The position numbers and the translations under genes were made by a program. A stretch of DNA of 5,560 bases. It comes from an uncultured Eubacteriales bacterium (GTDB lineage Bacteria; Bacillota; Clostridia; Lachnospirales; Lachnospiraceae). The stretch lies in contig ONWL01000116.1 in NCBI GenBank assembly GCA_900321525.1, positions 1 through 5,560 of the forward strand, in the 5' to 3' direction. The notes beneath the pieces were generated by a model that was not told the DNA's origin, did not search any database, and saw nothing but the letters and a program-made list of their open reading frames with translations. This document shows, one piece after another, positions 1 to 5,481 of the stretch (positions are counted from its first letter, which is position 1; the number at the start of each line of letters is the position of its first letter).

Positions 1-1408
1 CGGCGGTACCGGTGCCGCACCAAGAAGTTCCATCCACAATGCAGGTTTGCCATGGGAGTTGGGTGTGGCAGAAACCCACCAGACACTGATCATGAATGGA
101 CTGCGTGATAAGGTCATCTTAGAGACAGACGGCAAACTGATGACTGGCCGTGATGTGGTCATTGCGGCATTGCTGGGGGCAGAGGAGTATGGATTTGCAA
201 CGGCTCCACTGGTAACTATGGGCTGCGTTATGATGCGTGTCTGCAATCTGGATACCTGTCCGGTAGGTGTGGCCACCCAGAATCCGGAACTGAGAAAGCG
301 TTTTGCAGGAAAGCCGGAATATGTGGTGAACTTTATGCGGTTCGTGGCACAGGAAATGCGGGAATATATGGCAAAACTGGGGGTTCATACAGTAGATGAG
401 CTGATCGGACGTACCGATCTGCTGGTACAGAAAAAGACCGGTTTTGATCGTGCAGACAAAGTGGACTTAAGCCGTGTGCTGGATACCACCTTTGCAAAAG
501 AGCCATTGGCAGGGTATACCCATAAGAATGTATTTGACTTTAAGTTAAATGAGTCTGTAGATGAAAGTGTGCTGTTAAGCAAGCTTGGTTCTGCATTAAA
601 GGGGAAGAGACGTCGCAGCATTGAAATTGATGTGAACAGCGTCAACCGTTCTCTGGGTACCATCTTTGGTTCTGAGATCACCGCACTGTATGAGGATGGT
701 CTGGAAGAGGACACTTACACGGTCAAGTGTAAAGGCAGTGGTGGACAGAGTTTTGGTGCATTTATTCCGAAGGGATTGACACTGGAACTGACCGGTGACA
801 GCAATGATTATTTTGGGAAGGGTCTGTCCGGCGGAAAACTCATCGTCTATCCACCAAAGGGTGTAAAGTACAAGGCAGAGGAAAACATCATCATCGGGAA
901 TGTGGCATTGTATGGTGCCACCAGCGGCAAGGCGTACATCAACGGCATTGCCGGAGAACGGTTCTGTGTCCGCAACTCTGGTGCCACCGCAGTGGTAGAG
1001 GGAGTGGGTGATCACGGATGTGAATATATGACCGGTGGTCGTGCCGTCATCTTAGGACCCACAGGAAAGAACTTTGCGGCAGGTATGAGCGGTGGTATCG
1101 CTTATGTACTGGATGAAAATAATACCTTATATTCCAGACTGAATAAGGAACTGGTGGCCATGGAAGCGGTGACAGAGAAATATGACATCATCGAACTGAA
1201 ATCCATCATCCAGGATCATGTGGCCAATACCAACTCTGCAAAAGGAAAGGCAGTGTTAGAGAACTTTGAGGCATATCTGCCCAGGTTCAAGAAGATCATC
1301 CCACATGAATACAAGAAGATTCAAAACATGATTGTACAGATGGAAGAAAAGGGACTCAGCAGTGAGCAGGCAACCATCGAGGCATTTTATGCCTGCACCA
1401 GAGAGTAG
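1..1408 (+). CDS. gltB: Glutamate synthase (GOGAT) large subunit, C-terminal part (5' end outside window)
   Basis: The large (alpha) subunit of glutamate synthase takes ammonia from glutamine and adds it to 2-oxoglutarate at an FMN site. The reading frame is open from base 2, so the gene is cut by the window edge; a TTG at 47 is internal, not the start. About 468 codons are visible, roughly the last third of a protein usually near 1500 residues. The fragment opens with GGTGAAPRSSIHNAGLPWE, the end of the FMN-binding synthase domain. The three 3Fe-4S cysteines follow in the expected C-x5-C-x4-C spacing (codons at 224, 242 and 257, within CVMMRVCNLDTC). The rest, from about base 590, is the glycine-rich right-handed beta-helix domain, with repeats such as GKGLSGGKL, IGNVALYGATSG and GDHGCEYMTGG. 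No frameshift is seen. The N-terminal glutaminase domain is not visible. It is followed directly by gltD in an operon. Confidence 0.97.
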   Translation, partial: GGTGAAPRSSIHNAGLPWELGVAETHQTLIMNGLRDKVILETDGKLMTGRDVVIAALLGAEEYGFATAPLVTMGCVMMRVCNLDTCPVGVATQNPELRKRFAGKPEYVVNFMRFVAQEMREYMAKLGVHTVDELIGRTDLLVQKKTGFDRADKVDLSRVLDTTFAKEPLAGYTHKNVFDFKLNESVDESVLLSKLGSALKGKRRRSIEIDVNSVNRSLGTIFGSEITALYEDGLEEDTYTVKCKGSGGQSFGAFIPKGLTLELTGDSNDYFGKGLSGGKLIVYPPKGVKYKAEENIIIGNVALYGATSGKAYINGIAGERFCVRNSGATAVVEGVGDHGCEYMTGGRAVILGPTGKNFAAGMSGGIAYVLDENNTLYSRLNKELVAMEAVTEKYDIIELKSIIQDHVANTNSAKGKAVLENFEAYLPRFKKIIPHEYKKIQNMIVQMEEKGLSSEQATIEAFYACTRE

Positions 1409-1412
1409 GAGG
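1407..1412 (+). promoter_or_regulatory. gltD ribosome binding site overlapping the gltB stop codon
   Basis: AGGAGG lies 8 bases before the gltD ATG, and its first two bases are part of the gltB TAG stop. This tight arrangement implies one transcript and probably coupled translation, which suits two subunits needed in fixed ratio. Confidence 0.85.
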
Positions 1413-1420
1413 AGAAGAAT

Positions 1421-2905
1421 ATGGGAAAACCAACCGGATTTATAGAATATGATAGAGTAAACTGCCCGGCTTCTTCGCCCCTTGGCAGAATTCAAAATTT
1501 CAATGAATTTCACGATATGCTGTCCAAAAAGGAACGGCAGAAGCAAGGTGCCCGCTGTATGGATTGCGGCGTACCATTCTGCCAGAATGGTCAGGTCATC
1601 AAAGGGATGGTATCCGGATGCCCATTACATAACCTGGTACCGGAGTGGAACGATTTGATCTTTACCGGCAACTGGAAACAGGCCTATGAGCGTCTGCAAA
1701 AGACCAATTGTTTTCCAGAATTCACAGGGCGGGTGTGCCCTGCCCTGTGTGAGGCAGCCTGCACCTGCGGCTTAAACGGTGACCCGGTTACCTGTCGGGC
1801 CAATGAGCTGTCCATCATCGAAACGGCTTATCAGGAAGGCTGGGTCAAGCCGGAACCGCCAGAAGTTCGTACCGGCAAAAAGGTGGCAGTGATTGGCTCT
1901 GGTCCTTCCGGACTGGCAACTGCCATGATGCTAAATCGGAGAGGTCACCAAGTCACCGTATATGAGCGCAGTGACCGTCCAGGTGGACTGCTCATGTACG
2001 GCATCCCCAATATGAAACTGGAAAAACAGTATATCCTGCGCCGGATCGAAATCATGAAGGCAGAAGGGGTACAGTTTGTGACAGGTGCCAATGTGGGAGC
2101 GGACTATGATGCACAGGCATTGATGGATCAGTATGACGCAGTGGTGCTGGCATGCGGTGCTTCCAATCCAAGAGACATCCAGGCACCAGGCAGAGAGGCA
2201 GGGGGCATCTATTTTGCAGTAGATTTCCTGAAAGCAACCACTAAGAGTCTGCTGGACTCCGGCCTGGCAGATGGCAACTATATCTCTGCAAAGGATAAAA
2301 ATGTAGTGGTCATCGGCGGTGGTGATACCGGCAACGACTGTGTGGGCACTTCCATCCGTCACGGCTGCAAGTCTGTCATCCAGTTAGAGATGATGCCAAA
2401 GCCCCCGGAAAAGCGTCTGCCAAATAACTCCTGGCCGGAGTGGCCGAGAGTGTTGAAGACCGACTATGGTCAGGAAGAGGCCATCGCCCTGTTTGGGCAG
2501 GATCCAAGACTGTACCAGACCACTGTGAAAGAATTTGTAAAGAATGAAGTCGGCGATCTGTGTAAGCTGATCTGTGTGAAGCTGGAATCTCAGAAGGATG
2601 AAGAAACCGGACGGATGCGCATGGTGCCGATTGAAGGCAGTGAATTCGAACTGGAAGCGGATCTGGTGCTGATCGCAGCAGGTTTCTTAGGTAGTCAGAG
2701 CTACGTCACAGAAGCCTTTGGCGTAGAAGTCAATGGCAGAACCAATGTCCAGACCGAAACAGGCAAATACCAGACCAGCGTGGAGAAAGTCTTCACCGCA
2801 GGGGATATGCATAGAGGACAGTCACTGGTGGTATGGGCCATCCGGGAAGGAAGAGAAGCTGCAAGGGCGGTGGATGAATATCTGATGGGGTATTCGTTTT
2901 TGTAG
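1421..2905 (+). CDS. gltD: Glutamate synthase (GOGAT) small subunit, NAD(P)H-dependent
   Basis: The small (beta) subunit oxidises NAD(P)H on FAD and passes electrons through 4Fe-4S clusters to the GltB FMN site. At 494 residues it has the usual length. The N-terminal Fe-S domain has the cysteine pattern C46-x2-C49-x4-C54 (CMDCGVPFC), GCPLHN at 66-71, and a second group at C106, C110, C114 and C116 (RVCPALCEAACTC). An FAD dinucleotide-binding motif GSGPSG is at 159-164, followed by YERSDRPGGLLMYGIP. The NAD(P)H motif GGGDTG is at 299-304. The C-terminal FAD-contact motif (AGDMHRGQSLVVWAIREG, with G461-D462) is present. The same fold occurs in related oxidoreductases such as dihydropyrimidine dehydrogenase and NfnB, but the adjacent gltB fixes the identity. 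The ATG at 1421 is supported by the AGGAGG 8 bases upstream. No defect is seen. Cytoplasmic. Confidence 0.97.
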   Translation: MGKPTGFIEYDRVNCPASSPLGRIQNFNEFHDMLSKKERQKQGARCMDCGVPFCQNGQVIKGMVSGCPLHNLVPEWNDLIFTGNWKQAYERLQKTNCFPEFTGRVCPALCEAACTCGLNGDPVTCRANELSIIETAYQEGWVKPEPPEVRTGKKVAVIGSGPSGLATAMMLNRRGHQVTVYERSDRPGGLLMYGIPNMKLEKQYILRRIEIMKAEGVQFVTGANVGADYDAQALMDQYDAVVLACGASNPRDIQAPGREAGGIYFAVDFLKATTKSLLDSGLADGNYISAKDKNVVVIGGGDTGNDCVGTSIRHGCKSVIQLEMMPKPPEKRLPNNSWPEWPRVLKTDYGQEEAIALFGQDPRLYQTTVKEFVKNEVGDLCKLICVKLESQKDEETGRMRMVPIEGSEFELEADLVLIAAGFLGSQSYVTEAFGVEVNGRTNVQTETGKYQTSVEKVFTAGDMHRGQSLVVWAIREGREAARAVDEYLMGYSFL

Positions 2906-2916
2906 TGGATGATGGA

Positions 2917-3034
2917 TATTACATTTACTATTTCACGGAGTGATTACGTGGCATAATGGGGAAATAGACATTGCTCCGGAAACAGTATACAGAGATCGCT
3001 ATGCGTATCATAGTGAAGCAATGTAAATGTAATA
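2917..3034. repeat. 118-base imperfect palindrome with 12-bp perfect outer arms
   Basis: TATTACATTTAC at 2917-2928 is the exact reverse complement of 3023-3034. Moving inward, further blocks pair in the same order: 2932-2936 with 3013-3017 (5 bp), 2941-2944 with 3007-3010 (4 bp), 2946-2948 with 3004-3006, and 2952-2954 with 3001-3003. That gives about 27 pairs around a loop of 46 bases. The element is flanked on both sides by GGA (2914-2916 and 3035-3037), which could be a 3-base target duplication, although three bases easily match by chance. It could be a small non-autonomous mobile element (MITE-like), a transcript-end structure, or a protein-binding palindrome. The pairing is seen directly; the identity is not known. 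Confidence 0.5.
2940..3026 (+). other. Short protein-like reading frame, possible gene remnant, inside the palindrome
   Basis: Reading from GTG at 2940 to TAA at 3024-3026 gives 28 residues including TWHNGEIDIAPETVYRDR. The composition is mixed and polar, more like real protein than the surrounding AT-rich DNA. The frame is open back to 2913 without an ATG. GGAG lies directly against the GTG, too close to act as a normal ribosome binding site. I do not recognise the sequence. It may be the surviving tail of a lost gene, part of a small mobile element, or chance. Confidence 0.2.
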
Positions 3035-3067
3035 GGATTGCATCTGCAAGAGAATCAATAAATGTGA

Positions 3068-3105
3068 CACAGGGCTGCTGTACCGTAAGGTGTAGCAGCC
3101 CTGTG
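3068..3105 (+). terminator. Strong stem-loop, probable terminator of gltBD
   Basis: CACAGGGCTGCT (3068-3079) pairs perfectly with AGCAGCCCTGTG (3094-3105). The inner bases 3080-3084 pair with 3089-3093, including two G-U pairs. This gives a 17-bp stem closed by a GTAA tetraloop of the GNRA type. It lies about 160 bases after the gltD stop and before the promoters of the next operon, which fits a transcript end. The usual uridine run does not follow directly: the nearest T run is at 3120-3124, about 15 bases beyond the stem. It may therefore be a 3'-end stabilising structure or a non-canonical terminator rather than a standard one. Confidence 0.6.
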
Positions 3106-3174
3106 GTGCGTAGATAAAGTTTTTATAATGATAAATACTAAAAATAAAATTTATATGAATGAGAATCAGGGTTT

Positions 3175-3185
3175 TGTGATATAAT
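3175..3185 (+). promoter_or_regulatory. Possible extended -10 promoter, first copy of TGTGATATAAT
   Basis: TGATATAAT has TG one base before TATAAT (3180-3185), the extended -10 form that can work without a good -35. No convincing -35 is visible at 17 bases. The same 11 bases recur at 3231-3241. In DNA this AT-rich a chance match is possible. Confidence 0.3.
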
Positions 3186-3208
3186 AATATGGATTGGTTT
3201 TTATAAAA

Positions 3209-3241
3209 AAACGAACATAAACGCACAAAATGTGATATAAT
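3209..3241 (+). promoter_or_regulatory. Tandem 10-base repeat next to a second extended -10
   Basis: AAACGAACAT (3209-3218) is followed at once by AAACGCACAA (3219-3228), a 10-base tandem repeat with two differences. TGTGATATAAT (3231-3241), an extended -10 box identical to 3175-3185, comes next. The repeat occupies the place where a -35 would be, so it may be a regulator site; CGAACAT resembles half-sites of DeoR-family regulators. This is an inference from pattern only. Confidence 0.25.
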
Positions 3242-3263
3242 GATGGTATATTTAGAGAAAAAA

Positions 3264-3293
3264 TCGTCAAATAAACAAATGATAAATTGACGA
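3264..3293. promoter_or_regulatory. Inverted repeat over the -35 box, candidate operator
   Basis: TCGTCAA (3264-3270) and TTGACGA (3287-3293) are exact reverse complements separated by 16 bases, so the half-site centres are 23 bases apart, about two helical turns. The right arm contains the whole -35 hexamer of the operon promoter. A dimeric repressor bound here would block RNA polymerase. No regulator gene is visible in the window. Confidence 0.35.
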
Positions 3294-3315
3294 ATCCGAT
3301 GCGATAGGATATAAT
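3287..3315 (+). promoter_or_regulatory. Near-consensus housekeeping sigma promoter of the ATPase-RloB operon
   Basis: TTGACG (-35, 3287-3292) and TATAAT (-10, 3310-3315) are separated by 17 bases, which is the optimal spacing. Transcription should begin near 3322, giving a leader of about 27 bases before the ATG at 3349. The accessory operon therefore has its own promoter and does not depend on gltBD read-through. Confidence 0.85.
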
Positions 3316-3333
3316 AGAAACAGGATCAATGCG

Positions 3334-3340
3334 AAAGGAG
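3334..3340 (+). promoter_or_regulatory. Ribosome binding site that fixes the ATPase start
   Basis: AAAGGAG ends 8 bases before the ATG at 3349. Two nearer ATGs (3342 and 3345) are out of frame and too close, so 3349 is the start. Confidence 0.85.
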
Positions 3341-3348
3341 AATGATGT

Positions 3349-4707
3349 ATGCTGACTCAGATTTCAGTAGAGAATTTTAAATCTTTTCATAAGATGACCA
3401 AGTTTACCATGATATCATCAACGAAGATCAGGTCAAAGACAAATCATCGGATTCAGGTGGGCAGTCATACAAGATTGTTGAAACATGCAATTGTTTATGG
3501 AGCAAATGCTTCCGGTAAAACAAATCTGGTGGATTTTTTCAGGTTTTTTAAAGCGACTCTGGAAACGGGACTTCCTGTTTGGAGCGCAAGAAATTTTTGC
3601 AGATGCAGTGAGGATAATGAAAAGAAGCCGAGTACTTTTGAAATACAGTTTTCAATGGATGGCAAGTTTTATGCATATGGATTTTCAGCTGTGCTTATGA
3701 ATCGGTTGGTGACAGGAGAGTGGTTGTACGAACTTTATCAAAATGGATCATCGAGGTGCATCTTTGAAAGAGAGCATATGTCGAAACCGGAACTTGATCA
3801 ATCAGTCAGCTTAACCAAAGAAGAACGGATGCGTTTTGATACCTATGCTACGGATTTTGAGGACAATATGACAGGTTTGTTTTTGGCAGAAATGAACCGT
3901 GGAAAAAAATTTCCAGCGGATTCAAACTTGCAGGTATTTCAGACGGTATATGACTGGTTAAGCAATCATATTATTATTTTTACACCTCATTCCAGATTGA
4001 CAAATTTTCAATATTATTATGATACAGATACGCTGGCGTTGATCAATGATCTGATTCGGACATTTGATACAGGGATTTCCAGTATTCGGATTGAGGAGAT
4101 TGATTTGAATGATCTGTCGAAGATGCTTCCAGAACAAATCTTTCAGGATGTGAAGGAAAAAGTTGGAAAACACATGTCTGGTTCCGGAGTGACGTATTTC
4201 CGTATGTCAGGGAGAACAGGCAATTCTTTCTTCAACATTGAAGCCAATGAAAATGAGGAACCTAAAATAACTACGATTAAAATGCGTCATGGTAAATCTA
4301 TTTATGATTTTGAGTTTAGAGATGAATCAGATGGTACACGCAGATTGTTTGATTTAATGGATATGCTTTTGATGAAACAGGATGATACCGTATTTATAGT
4401 GGATGAACTGGAGAGAAGTCTGCATCCGAAGCTTACGGAGCGTTTCCTGAGATTATTTGATGAGTTTCATGAAGATGACCGTACACAGCTTATATTTACT
4501 ACCCATGAATCTTCTATCATGGATCAGGAACTGTTTCGCAGAGACGAAATCTGGTTTATTGAAAGAGATGAAAACAATGTAAGTTCTATTTATTCGCTGG
4601 ATCGTTTCAAAGAAAGATATGATAAAAAACTGAGCAAAGCATATCTTGAAGGACGGTATGGAGCAATTCCGGTGTTTACCAGTTTTGCATTTGGAAAGGG
4701 GGAATAG
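3349..4707 (+). CDS. AAA15/COG1106-type ABC-like ATPase (RloA/AbiLi-like), probable defence sensor
   Basis: This is a 452-residue cytoplasmic ATPase of the ABC/SMC-like class found in OLD, AbiL and PARIS-type systems. The N-terminus (MLTQISVENFKSF) is the usual first beta strand of this family. Walker A is GANASGKT at 51-58. The family's large insert follows (about 70-310). A signature-like motif ESDGTRR lies at 326-332, Walker B is TVFIVDE at 347-353 with D352 and E353, then ERSLHP. The switch histidine is H386 in FTTHESS. The C-terminal YLEGRYGAIP (433-442) is typical of AAA15 proteins. All ATPase motifs are present, so it should be active. It has its own promoter and lies 2 bases upstream of an RloB-family gene. 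In the related PARIS and AbiL systems the ATPase is thought to detect a phage product and control the partner; that role here is inference. The DNA is visibly more AT-rich than gltBD, which suggests horizontal acquisition. Confidence 0.88.
   Translation: MLTQISVENFKSFHKMTKFTMISSTKIRSKTNHRIQVGSHTRLLKHAIVYGANASGKTNLVDFFRFFKATLETGLPVWSARNFCRCSEDNEKKPSTFEIQFSMDGKFYAYGFSAVLMNRLVTGEWLYELYQNGSSRCIFEREHMSKPELDQSVSLTKEERMRFDTYATDFEDNMTGLFLAEMNRGKKFPADSNLQVFQTVYDWLSNHIIIFTPHSRLTNFQYYYDTDTLALINDLIRTFDTGISSIRIEEIDLNDLSKMLPEQIFQDVKEKVGKHMSGSGVTYFRMSGRTGNSFFNIEANENEEPKITTIKMRHGKSIYDFEFRDESDGTRRLFDLMDMLLMKQDDTVFIVDELERSLHPKLTERFLRLFDEFHEDDRTQLIFTTHESSIMDQELFRRDEIWFIERDENNVSSIYSLDRFKERYDKKLSKAYLEGRYGAIPVFTSFAFGKGE
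4695..4702 (+). promoter_or_regulatory. RloB-gene ribosome binding site inside the end of the ATPase gene
   Basis: AAAGGGGG lies in the last codons of the ATPase gene, 7 bases before the ATG at 4710. It is G-rich rather than the AGGAG seen at the other genes. Together with the 2-base gap this suggests translation coupled to the upstream gene. Confidence 0.65.
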
Positions 4708-4709
4708 TC

Positions 4710-5426
4710 ATGACCCCTGTCCGTACATATACAGATTGGAATAAGCGTTCATCGGATCAAGAAAAACAGATAGAACCATACAAAAAATATTTTTTTATCT
4801 GTGAAGGATCGAATACTGAGGTGTGGTATTTCAAAAAACTGATAGATTTACGGAAACAGTTAGGAATCCACCCGCTGATTGATATTCGTTTGATGGAAAA
4901 AACCGGAGAACATGAAACATTATCTAATCCGAAAGCGTTAATTGAATTTGCGGAAAGTCAGAAAAAGGTGACTGCAAATCATTTTGATTCCAAATGCGAT
5001 CAAATGATTGTCGTGTTTGATGCAGACATTTATAAAAAGAAAGAGAAGCAATATCAGGAAATCTTAAAGCTTGGTCAGAAGAATACAATTTTTGCTGTTA
5101 CAAATCCAAGTTTTGAACTGTTTCTTCTTTTGCATTATGAGAATTCTTATGAAGATATGATTGTATCGAATGCAGAGGATGTTCTGGCAAATCGGAAGGT
5201 GGGAAAACGCCGATATATAGCGGCTCTGTTTACAGAAAGGAGTGGGATGAATCCGAAAGAAAATCCAGCCATCGGTGAACTTGCTGCCAATATTGATGTG
5301 GCAATTTCCCAAGAGCGGAACCTGAATCAGGATATTGAAAATGCAGTTGGGAAACTGACTAGTAATATTGGGAAAATCATTCAGGAAATCAAGGAGGACA
5401 AGGCACTGAAACAAGTGGGAGAATGA
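4710..5426 (+). CDS. RloB-family protein (AbiLii-like), putative TOPRIM-type nuclease effector
   Basis: This 238-residue cytoplasmic protein has the features of the RloB-like family. FFICEGSNTEVWYFKKL (28-44) carries a glutamate, E32, at the end of the first strand. QMIVVFDADIYKKK (98-111) gives a DxD pair, D104 and D106. VTNPSFELFLLLHY (130-143) is the family's most typical motif. The E...DxD arrangement is that of TOPRIM nucleases, so RNA or DNA cleavage is likely but not shown. The C-terminal part (about 180-238) is mostly helical and charged. Length is within the usual range and no catalytic residue is obviously missing. The start at 4710 follows the ATPase stop by 2 bases, so the two are almost certainly one system. 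RloB genes were first named as ORFs linked to restriction loci in Campylobacter, and the lactococcal AbiL pair has a similar make-up. It could alternatively act on tRNA, as proposed for some TOPRIM defence effectors. Confidence 0.87.
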   Translation: MTPVRTYTDWNKRSSDQEKQIEPYKKYFFICEGSNTEVWYFKKLIDLRKQLGIHPLIDIRLMEKTGEHETLSNPKALIEFAESQKKVTANHFDSKCDQMIVVFDADIYKKKEKQYQEILKLGQKNTIFAVTNPSFELFLLLHYENSYEDMIVSNAEDVLANRKVGKRRYIAALFTERSGMNPKENPAIGELAANIDVAISQERNLNQDIENAVGKLTSNIGKIIQEIKEDKALKQVGE

Positions 5427-5429
5427 TTG

Positions 5430-5456
5430 GTATATATAAGGATGTCTTGTATATGT
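5430..5456 (+). other. AT-rich hairpin between the RloB gene and the RyR-like frame
   Basis: Bases 5432-5440 pair with 5446-5454 (9 bp, one G-U), with two more wobble pairs outside and a 5-base loop (GATGT). There is no uridine run after it, so it is not a standard terminator. It could adjust expression of the downstream frame or have no role. Confidence 0.25.
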
Positions 5457-5467
5457 TTGGAAAAAAG

Positions 5468-5473
5468 AAGGAG
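5468..5473 (+). promoter_or_regulatory. Ribosome binding site of the RyR-like frame
   Basis: AAGGAG ends 8 bases before the ATG at 5482, the best place for initiation. It shows that the ATG is the ancestral start, even though that frame meets a stop three codons later. Confidence 0.7.
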
Positions 5474-5481
5474 AACACAAC

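Larger units (their letters stand above)
2906..3348. other. Intergenic region between gltD and the ATPase operon
   Basis: This 443-base gap holds, in order, a 118-base imperfect palindrome (2917-3034), a strong stem-loop (3068-3105), and an AT-rich promoter region (about 3110-3330). The promoter region contains TATAAT boxes at 3124, 3180, 3236 and 3310. No convincing gene is present. A minus-strand reading frame at 3008-3226 is of low complexity and lacks a recognisable product. The region marks the change from the GC-richer glt operon to the visibly AT-richer accessory module. Confidence 0.8.

Noticed and set aside
47..49. TTG at 47 as a true start of the first gene
   Set aside because: The conserved GltB sequence GGTGAAPRSS continues in frame upstream to the window edge, so this codon is an internal leucine.
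596..1015. Minus-strand 139-codon frame inside gltB
   Set aside because: It is antisense to the conserved beta-helix domain of GltB with no supporting motif or initiation signal.
1931..2362. Minus-strand 143-codon frame inside gltD
   Set aside because: It lies opposite highly conserved FAD and NAD(P)H motifs of gltD and is explained by codon bias.
3124..3129. TATAAT box just after the stem-loop as a promoter
   Set aside because: The -35 position falls inside the stem-loop with no resemblance to TTGACA, and the extended TG is absent.
3008..3226. Minus-strand 72-codon reading frame in the intergenic region
   Set aside because: It crosses the 17-bp stem-loop and AT-rich promoter DNA, is rich in I, Y and S from AT bias, and shows no domain or clear ribosome binding site.
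3110..3348. CRISPR array, tRNA, or retron RNA in the AT-rich stretch
   Set aside because: I see no regularly spaced repeats, no cloverleaf with CCA end, and no reverse transcriptase nearby; only promoter-like elements are supported.
3485..3700. Plus-strand 71-codon frame nested in the ATPase gene
   Set aside because: It overlaps the Walker A region in another frame and has no independent ribosome binding site or recognisable motif.
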